NCBI RefSeq assembly: GCF_902859585.1
Contig: NZ_CADIJM010000005.1
Span: 248,001-312,000 of the forward strand
Source: Achromobacter animicus
GTDB lineage: Bacteria > Pseudomonadota > Gammaproteobacteria > Burkholderiales > Burkholderiaceae_B
DNA: 64,000 nucleotides
Direction of reading: 5' to 3'
Shown here: piece by piece, positions 34,986 through 48,010 of the stretch
Position numbering within the stretch: position 1 is the stretch's first letter
How the letters are laid out: each line of letters starts with the position of its first letter
The notes under the pieces: model-generated
Told to the model about the DNA's origin: nothing
The model's database searches: none
The model's input: only the letters and a program-made list of their open reading frames with translations
Translations under genes and position numbers: made by a program

Positions 34986-35615
34986 ATGCGATTTTCCATT
35001 CCCTCTCTGTTGCAGCGGCTGGTTTTCACGGGCCTCGTCGGCCTGGCGGCCGCCACGGCCGCGAACGCCAAGCCGGACCCCAACGGCCCGCCCGAGCAGT
35101 TCGTCCTGGCCGCCGCCAACGAGGCCCTCGCGGTCCTGAAGTCCGACGGCGCGCTGCGGGCCGGCAACACCGCCCGCATCAACGAAGTCGTTGACCAGCA
35201 CATCCTGCCGTACGTCAATTTCCAGAAGACCACGCGCCTGGCCGCCGGCCGCTACTGGCGCCAGGCCTCCGACCAGCAGAAAACCGCGCTGGCCGACGCC
35301 TTCCGCGGCACGCTGATCCGCACGTACAGCGGCGCGCTGACCCGCGTCACGTCCAGCACCACCATCACCGGCCTGCCGTTCCGCGGCGATCCCAAGGCCG
35401 ACGACGTGGTCGTGCGCACCCTGATCAGCCAGTCCAACAGCCAGCCGGTGGGCGTGGATTACCGCCTGGAAAAGACGCCCCAAGGCTGGAAGATCTACGA
35501 CATGAACGTCGAAGGCATCTGGCTGATCGAGAACTACCGCAACCAGTTCGCCCAGCAGATCAACCAGAACGGTATCGACGGCCTGATCCAGGCGCTGAAC
35601 CAGCGCAACAAGTAA
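34986..35615 (+). CDS. mlaC: MlaC, periplasmic phospholipid carrier
   Basis: 209 residues. A signal peptide ends ANAKPDPNGPP. The tolerance-Ttg2 fold is recognised by VVDQHILPYVNFQKTTRLAAGRYW and ALADAFRGTLIRTYSGAL, with VDYRLEKTPQGWKIYDMNVEGIWLIENYRNQF near the end. It ferries lipids between MlaA and MlaD. The ATG at 34986 has GGAG five bases upstream (a TTG one codon earlier is less likely). The mlaB (STAS) gene that often follows is not present before the terminator. Confidence 0.94.
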   Translation: MRFSIPSLLQRLVFTGLVGLAAATAANAKPDPNGPPEQFVLAAANEALAVLKSDGALRAGNTARINEVVDQHILPYVNFQKTTRLAAGRYWRQASDQQKTALADAFRGTLIRTYSGALTRVTSSTTITGLPFRGDPKADDVVVRTLISQSNSQPVGVDYRLEKTPQGWKIYDMNVEGIWLIENYRNQFAQQINQNGIDGLIQALNQRNK

Positions 35616-35635
35616 AGATTCGCTCAGGCTTGCCT

Positions 35636-35680
35636 CGGCCCGGCGCGACCCCTCGGGGGTCCGCCGGGCCGATTGTTTTG
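35636..35680 (+). terminator. Terminator of the mla operon
   Basis: TCGGCCCGGC/GCCGGGCCGA, a 10-bp stem, encloses an inner GACCCC/GGGGTC hairpin; TTGTTTT follows. Confidence 0.8.
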
Positions 35681-35790
35681 GGGGACGCAACAGTGCGCCG
35701 CCCCCATCGCCACCGGGGCCATCCCCGGTTTCCGCCACATCGCGCTTATATAATGGTCAATTCGCTCTTTTCGGGCCATCTCCCCCCGTC

Positions 35791-36599
<809 letters not shown>

Positions 36600-36603
<4 letters not shown>

Positions 36604-37412
36604 CCCAGCCCGCCACGTCTGCCGGCCAGCCGCTGGTGCAGCCCCGCCTGGACGCGGGTTCCGGCTTTCCGACCCTGCTGCGCAAGGAATTGCTGCGCTT
36701 CTGGAAGGTCAGCTTCCAGACCATCGCCGCCCCCGTCATCACGGCGCTGCTGTATCTGCTGGTGTTCGCCCACGTGCTGGAAGGGCGCGTCACCGTGTAC
36801 GGCACCGTGCCCTACACGTCGTTCCTGATTCCCGGGCTCATGATGATGAGCATGCTGCAGAACGCGTTCGCCAACCCGTCCTCGTCGCTCATACAAAGCC
36901 GCATCACCGGCAATCTGGTCTTCATGCTGCTGCCGCCGCTGTCGCACCGCGATATCTTCGGCGCGTACGTGCTGGCCGCCATCGCGCGCGGTCTTGCCGT
37001 CGGGCTGTGCGTGTGGGCCGTGGCGCTGTTCTTCGTGCCGCTGTCGCCCGCGCATCCGCTGTGGGTGCTGGTGTTTGCGGTGCTGGCGTGCGGCATCATG
37101 GGCACGCTGGGGTTGATCGCGGGCCTGTGGTCCGAAAAATTCGACCAGCTTGCGGCCTTTCAAAACTTCCTGATCATGCCGGCGACCTTCCTGTCCGGCG
37201 TGTTCTATTCCATCCATACGCTGCCGCCGTTCTGGCAAAGCGTCTCGCACTGGAACCCCATCTTCTACACCATCGACGGATTCCGCCACGGATTCTTCTC
37301 GGTGTCGGACGTCTCGCCCTGGCACAGCCTGGCGGTGGTGACGGCGGTGTTCCTCGCGCTCTCCGCTTACGCGCTGCGGCTTCTGTCCAGCGGCTACAAA
37401 CTCAGGAACTGA
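36600..37412 (+). CDS. ABC-2 type permease (YadH-like)
   Basis: 270 residues, six membrane helices of the ABC-2 type. Motifs: FPTLLRKELLRFWKVSFQTIAAPVITALLYLLVF at the N-terminus and FLIMPATFLSGVFYSIHTLPPFWQSVSHWNPIFYTIDGFR, the family's C-terminal signature. It partners the ATPase immediately upstream (ATGA overlap). Substrate unknown. The gene lies directly before bolA. Confidence 0.93.
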
Positions 37413-37417
37413 CGTCC

Positions 37418-39602
<2,185 letters not shown>

Positions 39603-39667
39603 TTCCCGACCGTCCGCCGCGCCCGGCGTGGCGGACGTTACCGTTACCCGCTTTGCTCCATGACGCC

Positions 39668-40972
39668 ATGGCCCTGATCAATCGTCTCGACTCCCGCGAT
39701 CCCGGTTTCAAAACCGCCCTGTCCACGCTGCTGGCCTTCGAGGCCACCGAGGACGAATCCATCGACCGCGCCGCCGCCAGCATCCTGGCCGACGTGCGCA
39801 CCCGCGGCGACGCCGCGCTGGTGGAATACACGCAGCGGTTCGACCGCATGCCGGACGCGGCAGCGCATACGCTGGAGATCCCCAAGGCCGATTGGCATGC
39901 GGCCCTGGCCGCGCTGCCGGCCGCCCAGCGCAATGCGCTGGAAGCCGCCGCCGACCGCGTGCGCGCCTACCACGAGCGCCAACGCGCCGAGACCTGGACC
40001 TACACCGAAGCCGACGGCACGCTGCTGGGCCAGCAGGTCACCCCGCTGGACCGCGTGGGCCTGTACGTGCCCGGCGGCAAGGCCGCCTACCCGTCGTCCG
40101 TGCTGATGAACGCCATCCCGGCCAAGGTCGCCGGCGTGCAGGAACTGGTCATGGTCACGCCCACGCCTGACGGCGTGCGCAACCCCATCGTGCTGGCCGC
40201 AGCCGCCATCAGCGGCGTGGACCGCGTGTTCGCCATCGGCGGCGCGCAGGCCGTTGGCGCGCTGGCGTATGGCACCGACACCGTGCCGGCGGTGGACAAG
40301 ATCGTCGGCCCAGGCAACGCCTACGTCGCCGCCGCCAAGCGCCGCGTGTTCGGCGTCGTCGGCATCGACATGATCGCCGGCCCCAGCGAAATCCTGGTCA
40401 TCTGCGACGGCAAGACGCCGGCCGACTGGATCGCCATGGACCTGTTCTCGCAGGCCGAGCACGACGAACTGGCCCAGTCCATCCTGCTCTGTCCCGACGC
40501 CGCCTTCATCGAGGAAGTCGAAGCGTCCATCGCCCGCCTCTTGCCCACCATGCCGCGCGCCGACATCCTGCGCGTCAGCCTGGCCAACCGCGGCGCGCTG
40601 ATCCTTGTGCGCGACCTGGAAGAAGCCTGCCAGATCGCCAACGACATCGCCCCCGAGCATTTGGAGATCTCCACCGAGCAACCCGAAGTCTGGACCGCCC
40701 GCATCCGCCACGCCGGCGCCATCTTCATGGGCCGCTTCAGCTCGGAAGCCCTGGGCGACTACTGCGCCGGCCCGAACCACGTGCTGCCCACTTCGCGCAC
40801 GGCGCGTTTCTCGTCGCCGCTGGGCGTCTACGACTTCCAGAAGCGTTCCAGCCTGATCCAGGTCTCGCACGCCGGCGCGCAGACGCTGGGCCGCATCGCC
40901 GCCGAACTGGCGCTGGGCGAGGGCCTGCAGGCGCACGCCGCCAGCGCCCAGTACCGGATCGACAAGTCATGA
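39668..40972 (+). CDS. hisD: Histidinol dehydrogenase
   Basis: 434 residues. It oxidises histidinol to histidine in two NAD-dependent, zinc-assisted steps. Signature: [25 protein letters not shown] with the Zn-ligand Gln/His and [10 protein letters not shown] before it; [26 protein letters not shown] binds NAD. The ATG at 39668 is preferred to a codon five positions earlier. It overlaps hisC by four bases. Confidence 0.97.
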   Translation: MALINRLDSRDPGFKTALSTLLAFEATEDESIDRAAASILADVRTRGDAALVEYTQRFDRMPDAAAHTLEIPKADWHAALAALPAAQRNALEAAADRVRAYHERQRAETWTYTEADGTLLGQQVTPLDRVGLYVPGGKAAYPSSVLMNAIPAKVAGVQELVMVTPTPDGVRNPIVLAAAAISGVDRVFAIGGAQAVGALAYGTDTVPAVDKIVGPGNAYVAAAKRRVFGVVGIDMIAGPSEILVICDGKTPADWIAMDLFSQAEHDELAQSILLCPDAAFIEEVEASIARLLPTMPRADILRVSLANRGALILVRDLEEACQIANDIAPEHLEISTEQPEVWTARIRHAGAIFMGRFSSEALGDYCAGPNHVLPTSRTARFSSPLGVYDFQKRSSLIQVSHAGAQTLGRIAAELALGEGLQAHAASAQYRIDKS

Positions 40973-42072
40973 CCGTTGGACCGGCGGACGTCGCCGGCCG
41001 CATTAAAGGCACCGTCCGGGCGGACATTCGCGGATTGGCGGCATACCCCGTCGCCCATGCCGAAGGCTGCATCAAGCTGGACGCCATGGAATGCCCGTAC
41101 GAGCTGCCCGAGGCCGTGCGCGACGACATCGCGCGCGCCGTCCGCGACACGCCGCTGAACCGTTATCCGTCCGCCGACCTGTCGGCGCTCGAGGCCGCCG
41201 TCAAGATGGCCTTTGGCGTGCCGGACGCCGCAGACGTGCTGTTCGGCAACGGCTCGGACGAGCTCATCCACCTGATGGTGCAGGCGTGCTGCAACCCGGG
41301 CGACGTGGTGCTGTCGCCGTGGCCGTCGTTCGTGTACTTCGACATGGCGGCCCGCTTCGATCATGCGCGCTTCGTGGGCGTGCCGCTGACAGCGGACCTG
41401 GCCCTGGACCTGCCGGCCATGCTGGCCGCCATCCGCGAACACCAGCCCCGGCTCGTGTTCTTGGCCACGCCCAACAACCCCACCGGCGGCCTGTGGTCGC
41501 CGGAAGACGTCAACGCCATCATCCAGGCCGCGCCCGGGCTGGTGGTGATCGACGAGGCCTACCAGCCGTTCGCCGACTACACGTTCATGCCGCGCGTGCT
41601 GGATGCGCCCAACGTGGTGGTCATGCGCACCGTGTCCAAGATCGGCCTGGCCGGCTTGCGTTTCGGCTACCTGGCCGGGCATCCCGCGTGGATCGCCGAA
41701 CTGAACAAGGTGCGTCCGCCCTACAACCTGAACGTACTGACCCAGGCGACGCTGCTGGCCGTGCTGCGCCACAAGGCCGTGCTGGACGACCAGGCCGCAC
41801 GGCTGCGCGCGGACCGCGAACCGCTGGCCGCGGCGCTGGCGCAACTGCCCGGCGTCAGGGTATTCCCTTCCGCCGCCAACTTCATACTCGCCCGCTTTTC
41901 CGGCAAGCTCGACGGCAACGCCGTGCATCTTGCCCTGAAAGCGCGCAAAATATTGATTCGCAACTTCTCCAATGCCCACCCGCTGCTGGCCGACTGCCTG
42001 CGCATTTCGGTGGGCGCCCCGGCCGAGAACGCCGCCTTGCTGGCTGCCCTGCAAGAGATCTTGAGTGCTTAA
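40969..42072 (+). CDS. hisC: Histidinol-phosphate aminotransferase
   Basis: 367 residues, fold type I PLP enzyme. The Schiff-base lysine is in [28 protein letters not shown] and [13 protein letters not shown] are the usual substrate and cofactor loops. It transaminates imidazole-acetol phosphate with glutamate. The ATG overlaps the hisD stop; the stop lies one base before the hisB ATG. Confidence 0.95.
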   Translation: MTVGPADVAGRIKGTVRADIRGLAAYPVAHAEGCIKLDAMECPYELPEAVRDDIARAVRDTPLNRYPSADLSALEAAVKMAFGVPDAADVLFGNGSDELIHLMVQACCNPGDVVLSPWPSFVYFDMAARFDHARFVGVPLTADLALDLPAMLAAIREHQPRLVFLATPNNPTGGLWSPEDVNAIIQAAPGLVVIDEAYQPFADYTFMPRVLDAPNVVVMRTVSKIGLAGLRFGYLAGHPAWIAELNKVRPPYNLNVLTQATLLAVLRHKAVLDDQAARLRADREPLAAALAQLPGVRVFPSAANFILARFSGKLDGNAVHLALKARKILIRNFSNAHPLLADCLRISVGAPAENAALLAALQEILSA

Positions 42073-42073
42073 C

Positions 42074-42661
42074 ATGCGTACCGCAGAAATCACCCGCAAC
42101 ACCAACGAAACCCGCATCCGCGTGGCCATCAACCTTGACGGCACCGGCAAGCAGACGATCGACACCGGCGTGCCCTTCCTGGACCACATGCTGGACCAGA
42201 TCGCGCGTCACGGCCTGATCGACCTGGACATCAAGGCCGAGGGCGACCTGCACATCGACGCGCATCACACGGTGGAAGACGTGGGCATCACGCTGGGCAT
42301 GGCCATCGCCAAGGCCGCGGGCACCAAGGCGGGTCTGCGCCGCTACGGTCATGCGTACGTGCCGCTGGACGAAGCCCTGTCGCGCGTCGTGATCGACTTC
42401 TCCGGCCGCCCTGGCCTGGAATATCACATCCCCTTCACGCGTTCGCACATCGGCAGCTTCGACGTGGACCTCACGCGCGAATTCTTCCAGGGCCTGGTCA
42501 ATCACGCGCTGATCACCATGCACATCGACAACCTGCGGGGCTTCAACTCGCATCACCAGGCGGAAACCGTGTTCAAGGCCTGTGGCCGCGCGCTGCGCAT
42601 GGCCCTCGAAGTCGACCCCCGCATGGGCGACGTCGTGCCGTCCACCAAGGGCGTGCTGTAA
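42074..42661 (+). CDS. hisB: Imidazoleglycerol-phosphate dehydratase
   Basis: 195 residues, monofunctional (no histidinol-phosphatase domain). Metal-binding motifs: [44 protein letters not shown] and [21 protein letters not shown]. The ATG at 42074 gives the usual family length; a GTG three codons earlier would overlap hisC. A separate histidinol phosphatase must be coded elsewhere. Confidence 0.97.
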   Translation: MRTAEITRNTNETRIRVAINLDGTGKQTIDTGVPFLDHMLDQIARHGLIDLDIKAEGDLHIDAHHTVEDVGITLGMAIAKAAGTKAGLRRYGHAYVPLDEALSRVVIDFSGRPGLEYHIPFTRSHIGSFDVDLTREFFQGLVNHALITMHIDNLRGFNSHHQAETVFKACGRALRMALEVDPRMGDVVPSTKGVL

Positions 42662-42709
42662 CGCTGTAACGTACGCATTCCACCTTCGCACCGCACCAGG
42701 CAGACAGAA

Positions 42710-43408
42710 GTGACCACTATCGCCATCGTCGACTATGGAATGGGCAATTTCCATTCCGTCGCACGCGCCCTGAAATACGCCGCGCCTGACGCCGACATCC
42801 GCATCTGCAACCAGCCCCAGGAAATCGCCGCCGCCGACCGCGTCGTGTTCCCGGGTCAGGGCGCCATGGCGGACTGCATGCGCACCCTGAACGAATCCGG
42901 CCTGCGCGACGCCGTCGTGCGCGCCGCCCGCGAGAAGCCCCTCCTGGGCGTCTGCGTCGGCGAACAGATGCTGTTCGAATCCAGCGAAGAGGGCGGCACC
43001 GCCTGCCTCGGCCTGTTCCCGGGGGTCGTGCGCCGCTTTTCCGGCCCCGGCTTTGCCGACCTGATCCCCGCCGACGACGAGGCCTGCCTGGCCGACACGG
43101 GCGCGGCCGGCCTCGTGGACACCCGTCCCGAGCGCCTGAAGGTTCCGCACATGGGCTGGAACAAAGTCCGTCACACCCGCTCTCACCCGATCTGGGACGG
43201 CATTCCGGACGACTCGCACTTCTATTTCGTCCACAGTTATTACGCCGATCCGGCCGATCCGGGCCTGACGGTTGGTGAAACCGATTATGGCGTCGCCTTT
43301 ACCTGCGCGGTGGCGGCAGCTAACATTTTCGCGGTGCAGTTCCACCCCGAAAAAAGCGCCGAGCACGGTTTGCGCCTGTATCGCAATTTTGTAGACTGGC
43401 AGCCCTAG
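42710..43408 (+). CDS. hisH: Imidazole glycerol phosphate synthase, glutaminase subunit
   Basis: 232 residues, starting with GTG at 42710. HisH hydrolyses glutamine and channels ammonia to HisF. Catalytic Cys is in [17 protein letters not shown], catalytic His/Glu in [12 protein letters not shown]. It is about 20 residues longer than many homologues because of an insert near residues 110-135 ([20 protein letters not shown]). The Shine-Dalgarno is weak. Confidence 0.94.
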   Translation: MTTIAIVDYGMGNFHSVARALKYAAPDADIRICNQPQEIAAADRVVFPGQGAMADCMRTLNESGLRDAVVRAAREKPLLGVCVGEQMLFESSEEGGTACLGLFPGVVRRFSGPGFADLIPADDEACLADTGAAGLVDTRPERLKVPHMGWNKVRHTRSHPIWDGIPDDSHFYFVHSYYADPADPGLTVGETDYGVAFTCAVAAANIFAVQFHPEKSAEHGLRLYRNFVDWQP

Positions 43409-43464
43409 GCCTCGAGCCGCGTGCGCCAGCCCGTTCAACCCCACTTTCTTACTCGCTGCCAACC

Positions 43465-44205
43465 ATGCTGCTGATCCCCGCCATCGACCTCAAAGACGGG
43501 CGCTGTGTTCGCCTGCGCCAGGGTGACCTGGACGATGCAACGGTGTTCTCCGAAGACCCCGCCGCCATGGCCACCCGCTGGCTGGACCAGGGCGCCCGCC
43601 GCCTGCATCTGGTCGACCTGAACGGCGCCGTCGCCGGCAAGCCCAAGAACGAAGCCCCCATCAAGGCGATCCTGGACGCCGTCGGCGACGACATTCCCGT
43701 CCAGATCGGCGGAGGCATCCGCGACCTCGACACCATCGAACGCTACCTCGACGCCGGCATCTCGTACGTCATCATCGGCACCGCCGCGGTCAAGAACCCG
43801 GGCTTCCTGCAGGACGCCTGCGGCGCCTTCCCCGGCCAGATCATCGTCGGCCTGGACGCCCGCGACGGCAAGATCGCCACCGACGGCTGGAGCAAACTCA
43901 CCCGCCACGACGTGCTGGATTTAGCCAAGAAGTTCGAAGACTACGGCTGCGAAGCCATCATCTACACCGACATCGGCCGCGACGGCATGCTGTCCGGCGT
44001 CAACGTCGAAGCCACGGTCCGCCTGGCCCAGCACGTGCGCATTCCCGTGTACGCCTCGGGCGGCATCGCCGGCATCCAGGACATCGAGGCGCTGTGCGCC
44101 GTCGAGGAAGAGGGTGTCGAAGGCGCCATCCTGGGCCGCAGCATCTACGAAGGCACGCTCGACTTCCAGGCCGCGCAGGCGCGCGCCGACGAATTGGCAA
44201 AATGA
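43465..44205 (+). CDS. hisA: ProFAR isomerase
   Basis: 246 residues, TIM barrel. It isomerises ProFAR to [25 protein letters not shown] carries the first catalytic Asp; [26 protein letters not shown] and [16 protein letters not shown] (second Asp) follow, and [11 protein letters not shown] closes the barrel. Its stop overlaps hisF. Confidence 0.96.
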   Translation: MLLIPAIDLKDGRCVRLRQGDLDDATVFSEDPAAMATRWLDQGARRLHLVDLNGAVAGKPKNEAPIKAILDAVGDDIPVQIGGGIRDLDTIERYLDAGISYVIIGTAAVKNPGFLQDACGAFPGQIIVGLDARDGKIATDGWSKLTRHDVLDLAKKFEDYGCEAIIYTDIGRDGMLSGVNVEATVRLAQHVRIPVYASGGIAGIQDIEALCAVEEEGVEGAILGRSIYEGTLDFQAAQARADELAK

Positions 44206-45023
44206 CCACATCCAGCAGCACCCCCGGGGCCGGCGCGTCCGCACAGAACGCGCTGACCCGCCGCATCATTCCCTGCCTTGACGTCACGGCCGGCCGTGTC
44301 GTCAAGGGCGTGAACTTCGTCAACCTGCTCGACGCGGGCGACCCCGTCGAGATCGCCCGCCGCTACAACGAGCAGGGCGCCGACGAACTCACGTTCCTGG
44401 ACATCACCGCCACCAGCGACGGCCGCGACCTGATCCTGCCCATCATCGAGCAGGTGGCCTCGCAGGTCTTCATTCCGCTGACCGTGGGCGGCGGCGTGCG
44501 CCAGGTGTCCGACATCCAGCGCCTGCTCAACGCCGGCGCCGACAAGATCAGCATCAACAGCGCCGCCGTGGCCAACCCTGAACTGGTTCGCGCCGCGTCG
44601 GACTACCACGGCTCGCAATGCGTGGTCGTGGCCATCGACGCGCGCCGCGTGTCCGCGCCCGGTGAACCGGCACGCTGGGAAGTCTTCACGCACGGCGGCC
44701 GCAAGGCCACCGGCCTGGACGCCGTGGCGTGGGCGCGCCGCATGGCCGCCTACGGCGCCGGCGAAATCCTGCTGACCAGCATGGACCGTGACGGCACCAA
44801 GTCCGGCTTTGACCTCGAACTGACCCGCACCGTCTCGGACGCCGTGCCGGTGCCCGTCATCGCCTCCGGCGGCGTGGGCAACCTGCAGCATCTGGCCGAC
44901 GGCGTCACCACCGGCCGCGCCAGCGCGGTGCTGGCCGCCAGCATTTTCCATTTTGGCCAGCATACCGTCGGCGAGTGCAAGCACTTCATGGCCGAACAGG
45001 GCATCGCCGTACGATTGGACTGA
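44202..45023 (+). CDS. hisF: Imidazole glycerol phosphate synthase, cyclase subunit
   Basis: 273 residues, TIM barrel partner of HisH. Catalytic Asp residues are in [19 protein letters not shown] and [48 protein letters not shown] forms the phosphate loops. The first ~18 residues (Ser/Ala/Gly rich) are a small extension over typical HisF. Start ATGA overlaps the hisA stop. Confidence 0.96.
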   Translation: MTTSSSTPGAGASAQNALTRRIIPCLDVTAGRVVKGVNFVNLLDAGDPVEIARRYNEQGADELTFLDITATSDGRDLILPIIEQVASQVFIPLTVGGGVRQVSDIQRLLNAGADKISINSAAVANPELVRAASDYHGSQCVVVAIDARRVSAPGEPARWEVFTHGGRKATGLDAVAWARRMAAYGAGEILLTSMDRDGTKSGFDLELTRTVSDAVPVPVIASGGVGNLQHLADGVTTGRASAVLAASIFHFGQHTVGECKHFMAEQGIAVRLD

Positions 45024-45025
45024 TT

Positions 45026-45430
45026 ATGAGCAACGAACCCGCCTGGCTGGCCGACGTCGTCTTCGACGAAAACGGCCTGATTCCCGCCATCGCCCAAGAC
45101 GCCGAAAACGGCCAGATCATGATGGTGGCCTGGATGAACCGCGAATCCCTGGCCGAAACGGCCGCCACCGGCCGCGCCGTGTACTGGTCGCGTTCGCGCC
45201 AGCGCCTGTGGCGCAAGGGCGAAGAATCCGGCCACGTCCAGGAAGTCCACGAACTGCGCCTGGATTGCGACGGCGACGTGGTGCTGCTGAAGGTGCACCA
45301 GGAAGGCGGCATCGCCTGCCATACCGGCCGCGCCAGCTGTTTCTTCCGCCGCCTGGAAGGCCAGACCGATCACGCGTCCTGGGTCACGGTGGATCCGGTG
45401 CTCAAAGATCCGGAACTCATCTACAAATGA
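45026..45430 (+). CDS. hisI: Phosphoribosyl-AMP cyclohydrolase
   Basis: 134 residues. It opens the adenine ring of PR-AMP using zinc. Conserved: [67 protein letters not shown], with the Cys ligands. It is separate from HisE, as usual in proteobacteria of this branch, and its stop overlaps the hisE start by four bases. Confidence 0.96.
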   Translation: MSNEPAWLADVVFDENGLIPAIAQDAENGQIMMVAWMNRESLAETAATGRAVYWSRSRQRLWRKGEESGHVQEVHELRLDCDGDVVLLKVHQEGGIACHTGRASCFFRRLEGQTDHASWVTVDPVLKDPELIYK

Positions 45431-45777
45431 CCGATCAGACCCTGACCGCGGCCGACATCCTGGCCCGCATCGCAGACACCCTGGAAACCCGCCGCCCGCA
45501 GAATGGCGGCGACCCTGCCGCCTCCTATACGGCCAAGCTGCTGGCCAAGGGGCCGGATGCCTTCCTGAAGAAGATCGGGGAAGAAGCCACGGAACTGGTC
45601 ATGGCTGCCAAGGACGGCGTGCCCGACCGCATCGTCAGCGAAACCGCCGATCTGTGGTTCCATTGCCTGGTGGCGCTGACGCATTTCAACCTGCGGCCCG
45701 AAGACGTGCTGGCTGAGCTGGCCCGCCGCGAAGGCCTGTCGGGCCTGGTGGAAAAGGCAAGCCGCCCCAAGGACTGA
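45427..45777 (+). CDS. hisE: Phosphoribosyl-ATP pyrophosphatase
   Basis: 116 residues, all-alpha MazG-like fold. [22 protein letters not shown] and [13 protein letters not shown] hold the Mg-binding Glu/Asp residues. It hydrolyses PR-ATP to PR-AMP, the step between HisG and HisI. It is the last his gene here; hinT follows 16 bases on. Confidence 0.96.
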   Translation: MTDQTLTAADILARIADTLETRRPQNGGDPAASYTAKLLAKGPDAFLKKIGEEATELVMAAKDGVPDRIVSETADLWFHCLVALTHFNLRPEDVLAELARREGLSGLVEKASRPKD

Positions 45778-45793
45778 CCACGGAAACCACCCC

Positions 45794-46162
45794 ATGAGCG
45801 ACAACTGTCTTTTCTGCAAGATCGCCGCCGGCGAGATCCCGTCCAAGAAGGTCTACGAGGACCAGGACTTTGTTGCATTTCACGATATCAATCCGGCCGC
45901 ACCGGTGCATTTACTGCTGATCCCTCGACGTCATGTCACATCCATGCAGGATATTACGGGCGAGGACGCAGATTGGTTGGGTAGAATGATGTCGTTGGCG
46001 CCGCGGCTTGCCGCCGAGAACGGTTGCCGTCCGGGCCCTGATGGCGGATTTCGCATCATGATCAATTCTGGCGTCGAAGGCGGCCAGGAAGTCCCGCATC
46101 TGCATTTCCACATCATCGGCGGCTCGCGTCCCTGGAAAGGGCGCGTGGCCCCCACTGCGTAA
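45794..46162 (+). CDS. hinT: Histidine triad nucleotide-binding protein
   Basis: 122 residues. [19 protein letters not shown] at the N-terminus and the histidine triad [10 protein letters not shown] (HxHxH) identify a HinT purine phosphoramidase. It is in line with the his and tat genes and may share their transcript. Physiological substrates in bacteria are not settled. Confidence 0.93.
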   Translation: MSDNCLFCKIAAGEIPSKKVYEDQDFVAFHDINPAAPVHLLLIPRRHVTSMQDITGEDADWLGRMMSLAPRLAAENGCRPGPDGGFRIMINSGVEGGQEVPHLHFHIIGGSRPWKGRVAPTA

Positions 46163-46176
46163 TTCGGAGAATCATC

Positions 46177-46404
46177 ATGGGTAGTTTCAGCATTTGGCAT
46201 TGGTTGGTCGTCCTGGTCATCGTTGCGCTGATTTTCGGCACCAAGAAGCTGCGCAACATCGGCGGCGATCTGGGCGGCGCGGTCAAGGGCTTCAAGGACG
46301 GCATGAAAGAAGCCAACAGCGACAAGCCCGCTGAACCGGTCACGCAGCAACGCGTCGCCGGCGACACCATCGACGTGCAGGCCAAGGAAAAGTCCAACTC
46401 CTGA
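46177..46404 (+). CDS. tatA: Sec-independent translocase TatA
   Basis: 75 residues. A short N-terminal membrane helix ([17 protein letters not shown]) is followed by the TatA motif [24 protein letters not shown] and a polar tail. TatA oligomerises to let folded proteins cross the inner membrane. One likely client, the Rieske protein, is 5 kb away. Confidence 0.96.
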   Translation: MGSFSIWHWLVVLVIVALIFGTKKLRNIGGDLGGAVKGFKDGMKEANSDKPAEPVTQQRVAGDTIDVQAKEKSNS

Positions 46405-46479
46405 GCGCCAGCCAGTCTCCCTCCGGGCCAGCCCTGAACGGGCCGGCCCTTATTGCTTCAATTCCCGAGCGGCCGTCGA

Positions 46480-47121
46480 ATGTTTGATGTCAGCCTCACT
46501 GAACTGATGGTGATCGGCGTCGTCGCCCTGATCGTCATCGGCCCCGAACGCCTGCCCAAGGTTGCCCGCACCGTCGGCCACCTGCTCGGGCGCGCGCAGC
46601 GTTACGTCAATGACGTCAAGTCCGATATCCAGCGCGAAATCGAACTCGACGAACTCCGCAAATTCAAGACCGAAATGGAAGACGCGGCCCAGGGCGTGCA
46701 GCAATCGCTGAACGAAACCGGGGCCTCGCTGCAGGAACCCGTGCAGCAGTTCCGCGCCGAACTCGACGAAGTCGCCCGCGAAGCCAGCGGCAAGGCGACG
46801 CCGGCGGTTGCGCAGGCGCCGGTGACGGCCCAGGTGGCTGACGCTGCACAAGCGCCTGCCGCAGGATCGCCTGCCGCAGGTTCGCCTGCCGCAGGTTCGC
46901 CCACTGCCGAGGCGTCCGTCGCTGGCGCGCCCGCTCAGCCTGCGCGCACGATCGCGCCGCCCAGCCAGAACCACAATCTGGACCTGGACCTGCCTGCCGC
47001 CGAGCCCGCACCGCGTCCGGCCGCCGCCCCTCAACAACCCGCCCCGGCGCCCAGCGCGCCTGCGGCCGACGTCGCCGCGCCCGCCGCCAAGCCCGTCTCG
47101 CCCTCCGGAACTCCGTCGTGA
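46480..47121 (+). CDS. tatB: Sec-independent translocase TatB
   Basis: 213 residues. The N-terminus MFDVSLTELMVIGVVALIVI with the following GPERLPKVARTVGHLLGRAQ is diagnostic for TatB. A helical region is followed by a long Ala/Pro-rich tail that contains three exact PAAGS repeats coded by 15-bp DNA repeats at 46855-46899. The stop overlaps the GTG start of tatC. Confidence 0.95.
   Translation: MFDVSLTELMVIGVVALIVIGPERLPKVARTVGHLLGRAQRYVNDVKSDIQREIELDELRKFKTEMEDAAQGVQQSLNETGASLQEPVQQFRAELDEVAREASGKATPAVAQAPVTAQVADAAQAPAAGSPAAGSPAAGSPTAEASVAGAPAQPARTIAPPSQNHNLDLDLPAAEPAPRPAAAPQQPAPAPSAPAADVAAPAAKPVSPSGTPS
46855..46899 (+). repeat. Three 15-bp tandem repeats inside tatB
   Basis: Unit CCTGCCGCAGGTTCG (first copy has A for one T) coding PAAGS. 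Copy-number change would keep frame and only alter tail length. Confidence 0.8.
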
Positions 47122-47909
47122 CCCAGGACGCAACCCAAGAAGAAGGCCAGCAAGAGACCTTCATCTCCCACCTGGTCGAGCTGCGCACGCGCCTCTTGCG
47201 CGCCGTCGGCGCCGTGGTGGCCGTGTTTATCGTGCTCTTCATCTATCCCGGCGCGTCGGCCATCTATGACGTGCTGGCCGCCCCGATGCTGGCCTCGCTG
47301 CCCGAAGGCACCCGCATGATCGCCACAGGCGTCATCACGCCCTTCATGGTGCCGGTCAAGGTCACGATGATGGCCGCGTTCATCCTGGCGCTGCCCGTGG
47401 TGCTGTACCAGGCGTGGGCTTTCGTCGCGCCCGGGCTGTACCGCCACGAAAAGCGCCTGGCGCTGCCGCTCATCGTGTCCAGCACCTTTCTCTTCATCGC
47501 GGGCATGGCGTTCTGCTATTTCGTGGTGTTCCGCACGGTGTTCCACTTCATCGCCACGTTCGCGCCGCAGTCCATCACCCCCGCGCCGGACATCGAGGCC
47601 TATCTCAGCTTCGTCATGACGATGTTCCTGGCGTTCGGCATCACGTTCGAAGTGCCCGTGGCCGTGGTGCTGCTGGTGAAGATGGGCGTGGTCGAATTGT
47701 CCAAGCTGAAGGCCGCGCGCGGCTACGTCGTGGTGGGCGCGTTCATCATCGCCGCCGTCGTCACCCCGCCCGACGTGGTCAGCCAGTTCATGCTGGCGGT
47801 GCCGCTGTGCCTGCTCTATGAAGTCGGGCTGATCTGCGCCCGCATGGTCACACCGAAAGAAGGTGCGTCGACAGATGACGCCGCCGACTCCCTGACCGAA
47901 CGCCACTGA
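47118..47909 (+). CDS. tatC: Sec-independent translocase TatC
   Basis: 263 residues, six helices. ETFISHLVELRTRLLRAV at the N-terminus contains the conserved Glu that binds the twin-arginine motif; PFMVPVKVTMMAAFILALPVVLYQAWAFVAPGLYRHEKR is the family signature. It begins with GTG overlapping the tatB stop (GTGA). Confidence 0.96.
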   Translation: MTQDATQEEGQQETFISHLVELRTRLLRAVGAVVAVFIVLFIYPGASAIYDVLAAPMLASLPEGTRMIATGVITPFMVPVKVTMMAAFILALPVVLYQAWAFVAPGLYRHEKRLALPLIVSSTFLFIAGMAFCYFVVFRTVFHFIATFAPQSITPAPDIEAYLSFVMTMFLAFGITFEVPVAVVLLVKMGVVELSKLKAARGYVVVGAFIIAAVVTPPDVVSQFMLAVPLCLLYEVGLICARMVTPKEGASTDDAADSLTERH

Positions 47910-47942
47910 AATCACGCAGACGGCAGGGTAGAAGGAAACCAG

Positions 47943-47970
47943 AACGGTCCGCACAAAAGCGGACCGTTTT
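47943..47970 (+). terminator. Terminator after tatC
   Basis: AACGGTCCGC/GCGGACCGTT, a perfect 10-bp stem with a 6-base loop running into TTTT. Confidence 0.88.
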
Positions 47971-47973
47971 ACC

Positions 47974-48002
47974 TTGTCGGCCCATGACTGCAGTCCTACA
48001 TT
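47974..48002 (+). promoter_or_regulatory. Promoter of the HTH gene, predicted leaderless start
   Basis: TTGTCG, 17 bases, TACATT. A start site seven bases beyond the -10 falls on the ATG at 48009, and no Shine-Dalgarno is present, so the message is probably leaderless. Confidence 0.5.
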
Positions 48003-48010
48003 GCAGTCAT
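47984..48010. promoter_or_regulatory. Operator: 9-9-9 inverted repeat over promoter and start codon
   Basis: ATGACTGCA, nine bases, TGCAGTCAT: perfect arms covering the promoter spacer, the -10 box and the first two bases of the start codon at 48009. The protein encoded next is a small HTH repressor-like protein, so autorepression is the simplest reading. Confidence 0.6.
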
